From a virus, in the IMG/VR virus record IMGVR_UViG_3300020160_000225, positions 1 through 26,905 of that record: a DNA stretch of 26,905 nucleotides; one strand, given 5' to 3'. Positions 15,821 to 22,715 of this stretch are shown one piece after another. The position numbers and the translations under genes are program-made. Position 1 is the first letter of the stretch, and each line of letters opens with the position of its first letter. Under the pieces are notes generated by a model. It was not told the origin of the DNA. It did no database searches and saw nothing but the letters and a program-made list of their open reading frames with translations.

Positions 15821-16432
15821 ATGACTGAAATACCAGAAAAGAATGTTAAAAAACCATTCAAGAAAAATAAGAAAAACAATATACACTACGTAGATAACTC
15901 TAAGTTTCTAGAAGAGATTACTAAGTATAGAGATAGTGTGATTGCTGCAAAAGAAGCAGGAGTATTGAAACCACGTGTTCCAAACTACATCGGAGAATGC
16001 TTTCTAAAGATTGCAACTCACTTAGCATATAAGAGTAACTTCATCAACTATACATATCGAGAAGAGATGGTCTCGGATGGTATCGAAAATTGTATTACTT
16101 ACATCGATAACTTTAATCCTGAGAAATCTAAGAATCCTTTCGCGTACTTTACTCAGATAACATACTATGCTTTCCTCCGTCGTATTGCCAAAGAGAAACG
16201 TCAGCAACAAACTAAGTATCGATACATGAGAAACATTGATGTCCATGACTTGATTACCCAAGACCACGATACAGGCGACTATGGCAATGAGTTTATCGAC
16301 TATGTCAAGAAGCAGATGGACATGATTGATGATTTTGATAAACCAGAATCAGCAAAGGTCAGTAACATACCAAAGCGTCGACCGAAATATTTAGATCAAA
16401 AAATCATTGACAATTCTCTTGATATAGAGTAG
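15821..16432 (+). CDS. 55: Late transcription sigma factor gp55
   Basis: T4 gp55-type sigma factor of 203 residues (T4 185), which replaces sigma70 on host RNA polymerase and recognises the TATAAATA late boxes seen in the assembly block. The core binding and -10 recognition region lies around residues 78-126 (EEMVSDGIENCITYIDNF, NPFAYFTQITYYAFLRRIAK), followed by a basic stretch KEKRQQQTKYRYMR. The N-terminus has an extra Lys/Asn-rich 25 residues. The C-terminus ends SLDIE, lacking the aromatic-hydrophobic end that T4 gp55 uses to bind the sliding clamp. A sigma70-type promoter and GGAG site lie directly upstream. Confidence 0.94.
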   Translation: MTEIPEKNVKKPFKKNKKNNIHYVDNSKFLEEITKYRDSVIAAKEAGVLKPRVPNYIGECFLKIATHLAYKSNFINYTYREEMVSDGIENCITYIDNFNPEKSKNPFAYFTQITYYAFLRRIAKEKRQQQTKYRYMRNIDVHDLITQDHDTGDYGNEFIDYVKKQMDMIDDFDKPESAKVSNIPKRRPKYLDQKIIDNSLDIE

Positions 16433-16466
16433 AATGGATTTATTAAGTTTGTTAAAGGAGTTGTAT

Positions 16467-16781
16467 ATGACTGAAGTAAAAACTAATAAGTACGTTGCAT
16501 GGTTTACTGAAAACTGGTTTACCGCATTTTTCTTTCTTGCGTTTGCATTGATTATCGCGGCAGTATCCACTAATATTAGTAACCATCGGAATGGTGTTCA
16601 AGGTGTTTCTAAGCAGAACGCAGGATGCATCTATCTCGAGTCAAGCGATCTCGGCGAAGGTCAACACTACATGATCTGCGATGGACAGATTGTTCTTAAG
16701 CGTCTCGTAGATGAAGATGCAGCAGAACCAACGACCGAAGAAAAGTTGGAAGAAGTAGTTCCTACTGCACCTGCAAAGTAA
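16467..16781 (+). CDS. Small single-span membrane protein, unknown function
   Basis: Protein of 104 residues. The ATG at 16467 is chosen over one at 16434 because an AAAGGAG ribosome site sits 6 bases ahead. After a short polar N-terminus, residues about 13-33 form one hydrophobic helix (NWFTAFFFLAFALIIAAVST). The C-terminal 70 residues are soluble, with two cysteines (CIYLESSDLGEGQHYMIC) and an acidic, Pro/Ala-rich tail. Orientation is unclear, although the cysteine pair could form a disulfide if it faces the periplasm. It lies between gp55 and gp47 and shares their transcription. Not recognised. Confidence 0.75.
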   Translation: MTEVKTNKYVAWFTENWFTAFFFLAFALIIAAVSTNISNHRNGVQGVSKQNAGCIYLESSDLGEGQHYMICDGQIVLKRLVDEDAAEPTTEEKLEEVVPTAPAK

Positions 16782-16796
16782 TTAGAAAGTTCGAGT

Positions 16797-17852
16797 ATGA
16801 AGGTTGCGTTGATCACCGACACTCACTTCGGTGCTAGGTCAGATTCTATTCCGTTTGATAACTTCTTCGCGAAGTTTTATACTGAGGTGTTTTTTCCTCA
16901 TCTAGAACGTGAAGGAATCAAAACTATTATCCATCTTGGTGATGTCTTTGATCGCCGCAAGTTTATCAATTACAATACGCTGAAAAAGTGCCGCGAGTAT
17001 TTCTTCGACAAGACTCGCGATCTGGGCATTGATGTCCACATGATTGCAGGTAATCATGACACCTTCTTCAAGAATACCAACGAAGTAAACTCCCTAGATT
17101 TGTTGCTGCGCGAATACGAAAATGTTATTACATATTCCAGCGCAGAAGAAATCGTTCTGGGCGGAAAGAATCTATTGCTGGTGCCATGGATTTGTTCTGG
17201 TAACTATGATGAGACGATGGAGGTTGTAGATAAAAGTAATGCACAAGCAGTATTCGGACACTTTGAATTTTCAGGTTTTGAAATGTATCGTGGGCACAAA
17301 AATGATCACGGAATGGGCACTGAACGTTTTGATAGATTTCCTCTCGTTTGTAGTGGTCATTTCCACCATCGCAGTCGTACTGGTAATATTCTGTATCTTG
17401 GTAATACCTATGAGTTTACTTGGTCTGACTATAATGACCCTCGAGGGTATCACATATATGAGACAGAAACTAACGAGGTAGAGTTTTGTGAAAATCCATT
17501 TAAAATCTTCCATAAAATCTATTATGATGATACTGCTGGTGATCCTAATAGTATGGACCTTGGACCGATTAGTGGTAGTTGCGTAAGACTAATCGTAGTC
17601 AAAAAAGCAGACTTTTATAAGTTCGATCGCTTCGTGGATAAATTATATGATTTAGATTTAATCGAGTTGAAAATCATCGAAGACTTCTCTGAGTTCGAAG
17701 CAGATGTGATTGAAGAAGATAAGATGGATGTAGAAGATACAATGACAGTTCTTTCTGATTTTGTTGATACTGTTAGTACTGATCTCGATAAAGATAAGAT
17801 TAAGAACATGTTAAGAACTTTGTATATTGAGGCACAGCACGTTTCTGTATGA
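16797..17852 (+). CDS. 47: Recombination endonuclease subunit gp47 (Mre11/SbcD-like)
   Basis: Nuclease subunit of the gp46-gp47 complex, which resects DNA ends for recombination-dependent replication and helps degrade host DNA. It has 351 residues (T4 339). The metallophosphoesterase signature is complete: D8 and H10 in LITDTHFGAR, D49 in GDVFDRR, N86/H87 in GNHD, H155 in FGHFEFSG and H188/H190 in SGHFHHRS. The C-terminal 100 residues are acidic and helical, probably the gp46-binding part. The stop overlaps the gp46 start as ATGA, coupling synthesis of the two subunits. The ribosome site is weak. Confidence 0.96.
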   Translation: MKVALITDTHFGARSDSIPFDNFFAKFYTEVFFPHLEREGIKTIIHLGDVFDRRKFINYNTLKKCREYFFDKTRDLGIDVHMIAGNHDTFFKNTNEVNSLDLLLREYENVITYSSAEEIVLGGKNLLLVPWICSGNYDETMEVVDKSNAQAVFGHFEFSGFEMYRGHKNDHGMGTERFDRFPLVCSGHFHHRSRTGNILYLGNTYEFTWSDYNDPRGYHIYETETNEVEFCENPFKIFHKIYYDDTAGDPNSMDLGPISGSCVRLIVVKKADFYKFDRFVDKLYDLDLIELKIIEDFSEFEADVIEEDKMDVEDTMTVLSDFVDTVSTDLDKDKIKNMLRTLYIEAQHVSV

Positions 17853-19564
17853 TTAATTTTAAAACAATTCGTTGGAAGAATCTTCTTTCAACAGGTAATG
17901 CTTTCACTGAAATAAAACTCAACCGTTCACCTAGCACTTTGATTGTCGGTGAGAATGGTGGAGGTAAATCCACTCTGCTCGATGCTCTTTGCTTTGGATT
18001 GTTTGGTAAACCTTTTCGCGGCATCAATAAACCACAACTGTTGAATTCGATTAACAAGAAAAATCTTCTAGTTGAAATCGAGTTTGACATTGGTGGTAAA
18101 GATTATAAGATTATTCGTGGTATTAAACCGCACATTTTTGAGATTCAATCTGGTGGTGAAGTAATCAATCAGGATGCTGCTGCTCGTGACTATCAAAAGT
18201 ATCTCGAGGAATCAGTTCTCAAACTTAATTACAAGTCGTTTACTCAAATTGTTATTCTGGGGTCGGCATCGTTCACCCCATTCATGCAGTTGCCACCATT
18301 TACTCGTCGCGAGATTATTGAAGACATTCTTGATATTCAGATCTTCACAACAATGAATACTGTTCTGCGCGATAAGATGAACGAACTGAAAGATAGTCTT
18401 CATGATGCTGACAGTAAACTAGAAGTACTAAAGCAGAAGGCAACTATTCAAAAAGAATATGTTGATACGCTCGAAGCAAACAAGGAGAAGAGAGTTGATG
18501 AAATTCTTGGTCGCATAACTGATGGCGAGAACAAGATAGTACATCTGACAACTCTGGTCACAGACTTAGAAGCAACCAAAGAAGACACAGAACTACAGCA
18601 AAAATCTCTTGGTGAGTTAAATGTCAAGCAAAAGAAACTCGAACAGTTTAAGACTAAGTTCTCTACACAACTTCGTGAGTTGCAAAAAGAAGTAGCATTC
18701 TATAATGATACGGATGAATGTCCGACCTGTCGCCAAGGCATTGCGCATGATCACAAAGAAACAATTGTAACATCGCGGCAAGATAAGATCGGCGAACTGA
18801 CAGAAGGAATGGAAAAACTTCAGCAGGAGTTTGTGGTTTTAGATAAACTGATCGACGAACATGCAGAACTTGGTGACCAGATAGCAGTTCTCAACAAAGA
18901 AATCCTTGGTAACAACAATGAGATGATTGTTCAACAGCGTCTCATCCAAGCACTTAATCTAGAACTGAATGACATCACTACTAAGACTGCAGATATTGAT
19001 GAAGAAAAAACAAAACTCAAGTCATATGCTAAAGAAGTTCTGACACAGAACGAGGAGAAGGCAAGACTGAATGAAGAAAAGCATTACATGGAAGTTGTCT
19101 CGACACTCCTCAAGGACACTGGTATTAAGACTAAGATTATTCGGCAGTATCTTCCAGTTATCAATAAGTTGGTGAATAAATATCTACAAGCAATGGACTT
19201 CTTCGTGCAGTTTAATCTGGATGAAAAGTTCGATGAAACAATCAAGTCCCGTCATCGTGATGACTTCAGTTATTCTTCGTTCTCAGAAGGCGAAAAGCAA
19301 CGTATCGATTTGGCGCTTCTCTTTACCTGGAGAACAATTGCCAAGATGAAGAATAGCGTAGCAACTAATCTGCTCATTCTCGATGAGGTATTTGATTCCT
19401 CGCTGGATAATAATGGTACCGATTATGTTATGGCATTGCTTGATACTGTGGGCGAAGATACTAATGTGTTTGTCATCAGTCACAAAGGCGATCAACTGTT
19501 CGATAAGTTCCGCAGTTTGATTAAGTTTGAGAAGAAAAATAATTACAGTGAAATGGTGGTATAA
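17849..19564 (+). CDS. 46: Recombination endonuclease subunit gp46 (Rad50/SbcC-like)
   Basis: ATPase and tether subunit of the gp46-gp47 complex, 571 residues (T4 560). Order of features: Walker A GENGGGKST at 34-42, a coiled coil from about 175, the zinc hook CPTC at 291-294, the returning coiled coil, the ABC signature SFSEGEKQRIDLA near 477-489, and Walker B NLLILDE at 507-513 followed by a D-loop VFDSSLD. All motifs of an SMC-like ATPase are intact and the short coils match phage Rad50 proteins. It overlaps gene 47 by 4 bases. The methyltransferase gene follows 2 bases after the stop. Confidence 0.96.
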   Translation: MINFKTIRWKNLLSTGNAFTEIKLNRSPSTLIVGENGGGKSTLLDALCFGLFGKPFRGINKPQLLNSINKKNLLVEIEFDIGGKDYKIIRGIKPHIFEIQSGGEVINQDAAARDYQKYLEESVLKLNYKSFTQIVILGSASFTPFMQLPPFTRREIIEDILDIQIFTTMNTVLRDKMNELKDSLHDADSKLEVLKQKATIQKEYVDTLEANKEKRVDEILGRITDGENKIVHLTTLVTDLEATKEDTELQQKSLGELNVKQKKLEQFKTKFSTQLRELQKEVAFYNDTDECPTCRQGIAHDHKETIVTSRQDKIGELTEGMEKLQQEFVVLDKLIDEHAELGDQIAVLNKEILGNNNEMIVQQRLIQALNLELNDITTKTADIDEEKTKLKSYAKEVLTQNEEKARLNEEKHYMEVVSTLLKDTGIKTKIIRQYLPVINKLVNKYLQAMDFFVQFNLDEKFDETIKSRHRDDFSYSSFSEGEKQRIDLALLFTWRTIAKMKNSVATNLLILDEVFDSSLDNNGTDYVMALLDTVGEDTNVFVISHKGDQLFDKFRSLIKFEKKNNYSEMVV

Positions 19565-19566
19565 CA

Positions 19567-20112
19567 ATGTTAGTCTCGCAGTTATATAAAACAGATAAGA
19601 GCAGATATATTAGTGACAAGTTCTCCGAGATACATGATTATGTCCCTGCAGTCTATGATAAATACTTCCTAGACATAAAAGAAACAGCCAAAACAATTTT
19701 AGAGGTTGGTATTAAGAACGGGTCATCATTGATTCTTTGGGATGATTACTTCACGAATGCCAGAGTAATTGGTCTTGATATTAATTCGTGTAAACAGTTT
19801 GATAAACCAGAAAATCAGTTTAAAGATATCTTCTGTATTATCGGAGATGCCTATTCTCCAAATGTTATGGACATGATTCCATATGACATTGATGTTGCTA
19901 TTGATGATGGTTCGCACATGATAAATGACATATTATTTTTCATAGACAACTATCTCCCCAGAGTTAAGTCGGGTGGGTACTTGATTGTTGAGGACATCGT
20001 TCCTGAATACATTGACATTTTGAAAGAGAAAGTCAAAGATTTAAATTGTTTTTTCTATGAGAATAACGCAGTCAGAGATGACAACAATTTACTAGTGATT
20101 ACAAAAGCATAG
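19567..20112 (+). CDS. SAM-dependent methyltransferase (class I, Methyltransf_24/CmcI-like)
   Basis: Protein of 181 residues with a Rossmann methyltransferase pattern: motif I ILEVGIKNGSSL (about 40-51), an acidic strand end VIGLDIN (about 65-71) for the ribose, DVAIDDGSHM (about 110-119) and the catalytic-side strand SGGYLIVEDIVP (about 137-148). The DDGSH box is typical of the family that includes CmcI and macrocin O-methyltransferases, which act on small molecules or sugars. It lacks the N-terminal extension of those enzymes. Target unknown; no DNA-methylase DPPY/NPPF motif is present. It follows gp46 by two bases, so it is transcribed with the recombination genes. Confidence 0.82.
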   Translation: MLVSQLYKTDKSRYISDKFSEIHDYVPAVYDKYFLDIKETAKTILEVGIKNGSSLILWDDYFTNARVIGLDINSCKQFDKPENQFKDIFCIIGDAYSPNVMDMIPYDIDVAIDDGSHMINDILFFIDNYLPRVKSGGYLIVEDIVPEYIDILKEKVKDLNCFFYENNAVRDDNNLLVITKA

Positions 20113-20120
20113 GATGAACC

Positions 20121-20636
20121 GTGGAATTAATTAAATTTACAGACCCTGCTCTACGCAAGGTTCCAGAAACATTTGACTTCGAAACCCAGAACGCACAGGA
20201 ACTTGCTGATACTTTGTGGGAAGAATCCCGACGTTTAAGAGGTCTTGGACTTTCTGCCAATCAAGTTGGTATCGACTCCAAGGTTTTTGTGATGGGATCC
20301 GACGATACCAATCGTAAGAATGTTTTTAATCCTCACGTAATCTCTGTCTCTAAAGAAACAGAACTTGCACGAGAGGGTTGTTTATCATATCCTGGATTAT
20401 GGTTGTCTGTTAAACGCCCCAAGGAAGTGACTCTTTCATACCAGACTGTTACTGGAGAATATGTGGTCGAAACTTTTGCGGGTCTACCTGCAAGAATCGC
20501 CCAGCATGAGTTTGATCACATGGAAGGATTAAACTTTTCTGATCATGTATCACAGTTGAAACTCGACATGGCACTCAAGTCTTTAAACAAACGAGCAAGA
20601 AAGTATCTGAAGAAATATGTCAAACAAAACCTATGA
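20121..20636 (+). CDS. def: Peptide deformylase
   Basis: Metalloenzyme that removes the formyl group from nascent proteins, 171 residues. Three signature motifs are intact: motif 1 GLGLSANQVG (41-50), motif 2 EGCLSYP with metal ligand Cys87, and motif 3 QHEFDHMEG with ligands His129 and His133 and catalytic Glu130. The start is a GTG with AGGA six bases ahead; no ATG fits. Motif 2 has the EGCLS form of bacterial enzymes and the C-terminus ends in a basic tail (about residues 154-171). Phage deformylases may keep protein maturation running late in infection. It overlaps the next gene by 20 bases and probably belongs to one unit with the downstream ClpP-like gene. Confidence 0.96.
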   Translation: MELIKFTDPALRKVPETFDFETQNAQELADTLWEESRRLRGLGLSANQVGIDSKVFVMGSDDTNRKNVFNPHVISVSKETELAREGCLSYPGLWLSVKRPKEVTLSYQTVTGEYVVETFAGLPARIAQHEFDHMEGLNFSDHVSQLKLDMALKSLNKRARKYLKKYVKQNL

Positions 20637-20988
20637 TTTTGGATTCACATTTGAAGATCCAACTGAAACCGTGGTTCACGTTCGAGAACCATATAATCCA
20701 CAAGAAGATATAGATACCAGCGTTCTCAAAGATGAGATCATGGCAAAACTATATGACATCGAGTCTCGCATTCTGACTGCAGACCAGACACTAATGATCT
20801 CTGAACATAAGAGACTCGTTGAAATGGAAGTATCAGAGAAACTAAAACAAGTCGAAGATCTGATTCTTCCCCTACTTTATAACCTGATGAAGAATCCTGA
20901 GAAGGAGTATATTCATTGGCCAAACAGGATACCAATTATTGATGCACAAATTGACAAAATCACCGCGATCACGCGACACTTTGAGTGA
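20617..20988 (+). CDS. Conserved phage protein of unknown function
   Basis: Protein of 123 residues overlapping the deformylase gene by 20 bases and the ClpP-like gene by 47. It has an acidic N-terminal third (TFEDPTETVVHVREPYNPQE), a long helical region (about 40-95) of coiled-coil character, and a C-terminal KEYIHWPNRIPIIDAQIDKI segment that looks conserved. No catalytic motif, signal or membrane segment is visible. I recognise the WPNR-containing C-terminus as a kind found in T4-like phages, but no function is known to me. The tight double overlap suggests its dosage is tied to the two enzymes. Confidence 0.75.
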   Translation: MSNKTYDFGFTFEDPTETVVHVREPYNPQEDIDTSVLKDEIMAKLYDIESRILTADQTLMISEHKRLVEMEVSEKLKQVEDLILPLLYNLMKNPEKEYIHWPNRIPIIDAQIDKITAITRHFE

Positions 20989-21583
20989 TACGGATCTGCC
21001 CTTTTTTCCAAAACCAAAGTTCTTCCAGCAACCAGTAGCAACTGCTGTAACATTTTATCTATGTGGTGAAATTAAACCAGCGGAAGATTATGTTGAATGG
21101 TTTCAGATTCTCAGGGCAGCAGGTGAAACTGATATAATCTACATTCGCATTAACAGCGAGGGTGGTGACTTGTTCTCTGCTTTACAACTGGTTCGTGCGA
21201 TTCAGGAATCAAATGCCACTATCGTATGTTCGGTTGAAGGCATTTGTATGAGCGCTGCTACTTTGATATTCTTGTCAGCAGATAGGTTCGAACTATCTGA
21301 CCATACCATGTTCATGTTCCACAACTATTCCAGTGGAACAATCGGTAAGGGTGGTGAGATGTATGATCAAATCACTCACTTCAGGTCTTGGTCAGAAAAA
21401 CTGTTTGATTCATTCTATAAGGACTTCTTGACACCTGAAGAAATTAAGTCCATGCTTGACAACAAGGATATCTGGTTGGATGCTGATGAAGTCGCGAAAC
21501 GATTAGAGAAACGCATTAATGCACAGGATCCAGAAGAAACTCCCAAACCGAAACGCACAAGAAAAAAAACAATAGATGAATAA
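20942..21583 (+). CDS. clpP: ClpP-like serine protease
   Basis: Homologue of the ClpP proteolytic subunit, 213 residues from the ATG at 20942 (a TTG three bases upstream is also in frame). Characteristic elements are INSEGGD near 70-76 (oxyanion-side Gly pair), the nucleophile region GICMSAATL with Ser104, and MFMFHNYSSG with His127. The third member of the triad is probably an Asp in DIWLDADEVAK. The C-terminus is a basic/Pro-rich tail (PKPKRTRKK). The N-terminal 30 residues differ from the E. coli ClpP axial loops, so pairing with a host unfoldase is uncertain. No phage ClpX/ClpA is in the window. It overlaps the preceding gene by 47 bases. Confidence 0.9.
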   Translation: MHKLTKSPRSRDTLSDTDLPFFPKPKFFQQPVATAVTFYLCGEIKPAEDYVEWFQILRAAGETDIIYIRINSEGGDLFSALQLVRAIQESNATIVCSVEGICMSAATLIFLSADRFELSDHTMFMFHNYSSGTIGKGGEMYDQITHFRSWSEKLFDSFYKDFLTPEEIKSMLDNKDIWLDADEVAKRLEKRINAQDPEETPKPKRTRKKTIDE

Positions 21584-21589
21584 ATAGGC

Positions 21590-21618
21590 TTGACTTTTAC
21601 GAAAAAAGCAGGTATAGT
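21590..21618 (+). promoter_or_regulatory. Sigma70-type promoter, accessory family, for the HAD gene
   Basis: TTGACT at 21590-21595 inside GGCTTGACTTTT, a 17-base spacer ending GG and TATAGT at 21613-21618. The expected start point, about 7 bases downstream, falls on the A of the ATG at 21625. Confidence 0.8.
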
Positions 21619-21624
21619 AATTCT

Positions 21625-22230
21625 ATGATTGGTTTAAAAGATTATATTTACGAACGAGAAGAGGGTTCTGGTCTGACCATATGGGATATCGACGAGACCC
21701 TCTTCAACACTAAAGCACTTATCTATGTGATGAAGGGTGCACAACTGGTTCGGAAACTTTCAAACCAAGAGTTTAACACCTATAAACTGGGTGCTGGTGA
21801 GTCCTTTGACTTCCGTGAGTTCCGCGATGCCAAGCACTTCCGCGATACATCTGAACCTATCGCGAAGGCAATTAATAAGTTGATTGCTATTCACAAGAAC
21901 GTCAAAGCAAAAGGCAGCAAGATGATTGTCATCACTGCTCGCGCTGACTTTGATGACCGTGACATGTTCCTAGATACCTTCCGTAAGCAGGGCATTGATA
22001 TTGATGACATCCATGTGCATCGCGCTGGTAATCTCAATGCTCCGAACTCTGCAGAAGGTAAGAAAATCTACATCAAACAATATCTCGATACAGGTAAATA
22101 CACTCGTGTTCGCCTGTTCGATGATGCCGTATCAAATCTTGAAATGTTGAAGGGTCTTTCTAAAGAATATCCTAACATCAAGTTTGAACCCTACCTCGCT
22201 CATCACGACGGAACGATGACGAAATATTAG
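21625..22230 (+). CDS. HAD-superfamily phosphatase
   Basis: HAD-type hydrolase of 201 residues. Motif I is WDIDETLF with nucleophile D21 and acid/base D23. Motif II is the Thr in MIVITARADF (T104). Motif III is probably a Lys in EGKKIYI (146-147). Motif IV is RLFDDAVSNL (D166, D167). The cap region is small and helical. Families with DIDETLF include nucleotide and polynucleotide phosphatases, such as the 3'-phosphatase of phage polynucleotide kinases, but no kinase domain is fused here, so the substrate is open. No ribosome site precedes the ATG and the promoter is so close that the mRNA may be leaderless. Confidence 0.85.
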   Translation: MIGLKDYIYEREEGSGLTIWDIDETLFNTKALIYVMKGAQLVRKLSNQEFNTYKLGAGESFDFREFRDAKHFRDTSEPIAKAINKLIAIHKNVKAKGSKMIVITARADFDDRDMFLDTFRKQGIDIDDIHVHRAGNLNAPNSAEGKKIYIKQYLDTGKYTRVRLFDDAVSNLEMLKGLSKEYPNIKFEPYLAHHDGTMTKY

Positions 22231-22233
22231 GGC

Positions 22234-22262
22234 TTGACATTTCATTCGTTTTATAGTAGAAT
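22234..22262 (+). promoter_or_regulatory. Sigma70-type promoter for the exported-protein gene
   Basis: TTGACA at 22234-22239 (within GGGCTTGACATTT), 17-base spacer, TAGAAT at 22257-22262. A TATAGT at 22252 is a competing box but at an unsuitable 12-base distance. The AAGGAG ribosome site follows at 22273-22278. Confidence 0.78.
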
Positions 22263-22285
22263 GGAATAATAGAAGGAGAAAGTGT

Positions 22286-22633
22286 ATGATTAAGAATATT
22301 GTTTCAAGTTTGATTGCTCTCGCTGTGGTTGCAACTCCTGTTGCTGCTGAAGCACGCAACCGTGATGGAAACGGTTGGGAACAACGTAGGGATGACCGCC
22401 AGCATAGACGTTCGCGCATTAGCACTGGTGAAGCAATCGCTATCGGCGTAGGTGCCTTCATCCTTGGTGCTGCTGCAAGTCGCAGACAACCCGACGAACG
22501 TTCGGCCGATCGCGAAGTCTTTGAGCGTGAATATGATTATCACTATCGTCGTCCTGTCTGCCGTGAAATTTTTACCAGTGGTATCGATAGATATGGTGAC
22601 TACTACGAAAAGCGCATCACTCGCTGTAATTAA
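22286..22633 (+). CDS. Small exported or membrane-anchored protein
   Basis: Protein of 115 residues with a clear Sec-type signal peptide: a Lys after the start, hydrophobic core IVSSLIALAVVATPVAAEA and probable cleavage after AAEA or AEA (about residue 23). It is followed by an Arg/Asp/His-rich stretch (RDGNGWEQRRDDRQHRRSR), a Gly/Ala-rich hydrophobic segment (about 49-65, GEAIAIGVGAFILGAAA, glycine-zipper-like) and a C-terminal domain with two cysteines (PVCREIF and ITRCN) that could pair. Such proteins are usual in Gram-negative envelopes and unusual in phages. Its role (envelope change or superinfection exclusion) is a guess. It has its own promoter and a strong AAGGAG site. Confidence 0.8.
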   Translation: MIKNIVSSLIALAVVATPVAAEARNRDGNGWEQRRDDRQHRRSRISTGEAIAIGVGAFILGAAASRRQPDERSADREVFEREYDYHYRRPVCREIFTSGIDRYGDYYEKRITRCN

Positions 22634-22658
22634 TTTATCCTGAAAGTAATTTTAGGGC

Positions 22659-22687
22659 TTGACTTTTGCCTCGTTTCGAGGTAGAAT
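22659..22687 (+). promoter_or_regulatory. Sigma70-type promoter with spacer dyad, for the vWA gene
   Basis: TTGACT at 22659-22664, 17-base spacer and TAGAAT at 22682-22687. The spacer contains the perfect dyad CCTCG-TTT-CGAGG (22669-22681), directly against the -10 box. Sequence identity with the promoter at 25022 extends past the -10 (TAGAATGAAATATA). Confidence 0.82.
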
Positions 22688-22715
22688 GAAATATATTAAT
22701 TGATGAGGTTCCGTG

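Noticed and set aside
21579-21586. AATAAATA as a possible late promoter at the end of the ClpP-like gene
   Set aside because: One mismatch from TATAAATA, overlapping the stop codon and immediately followed by a good sigma70 promoter that explains the downstream gene better.
22132-22461. Minus-strand frame of 109 codons across the HAD and exported-protein genes
   Set aside because: It spans two plus-strand genes and their promoter, with no support of its own.
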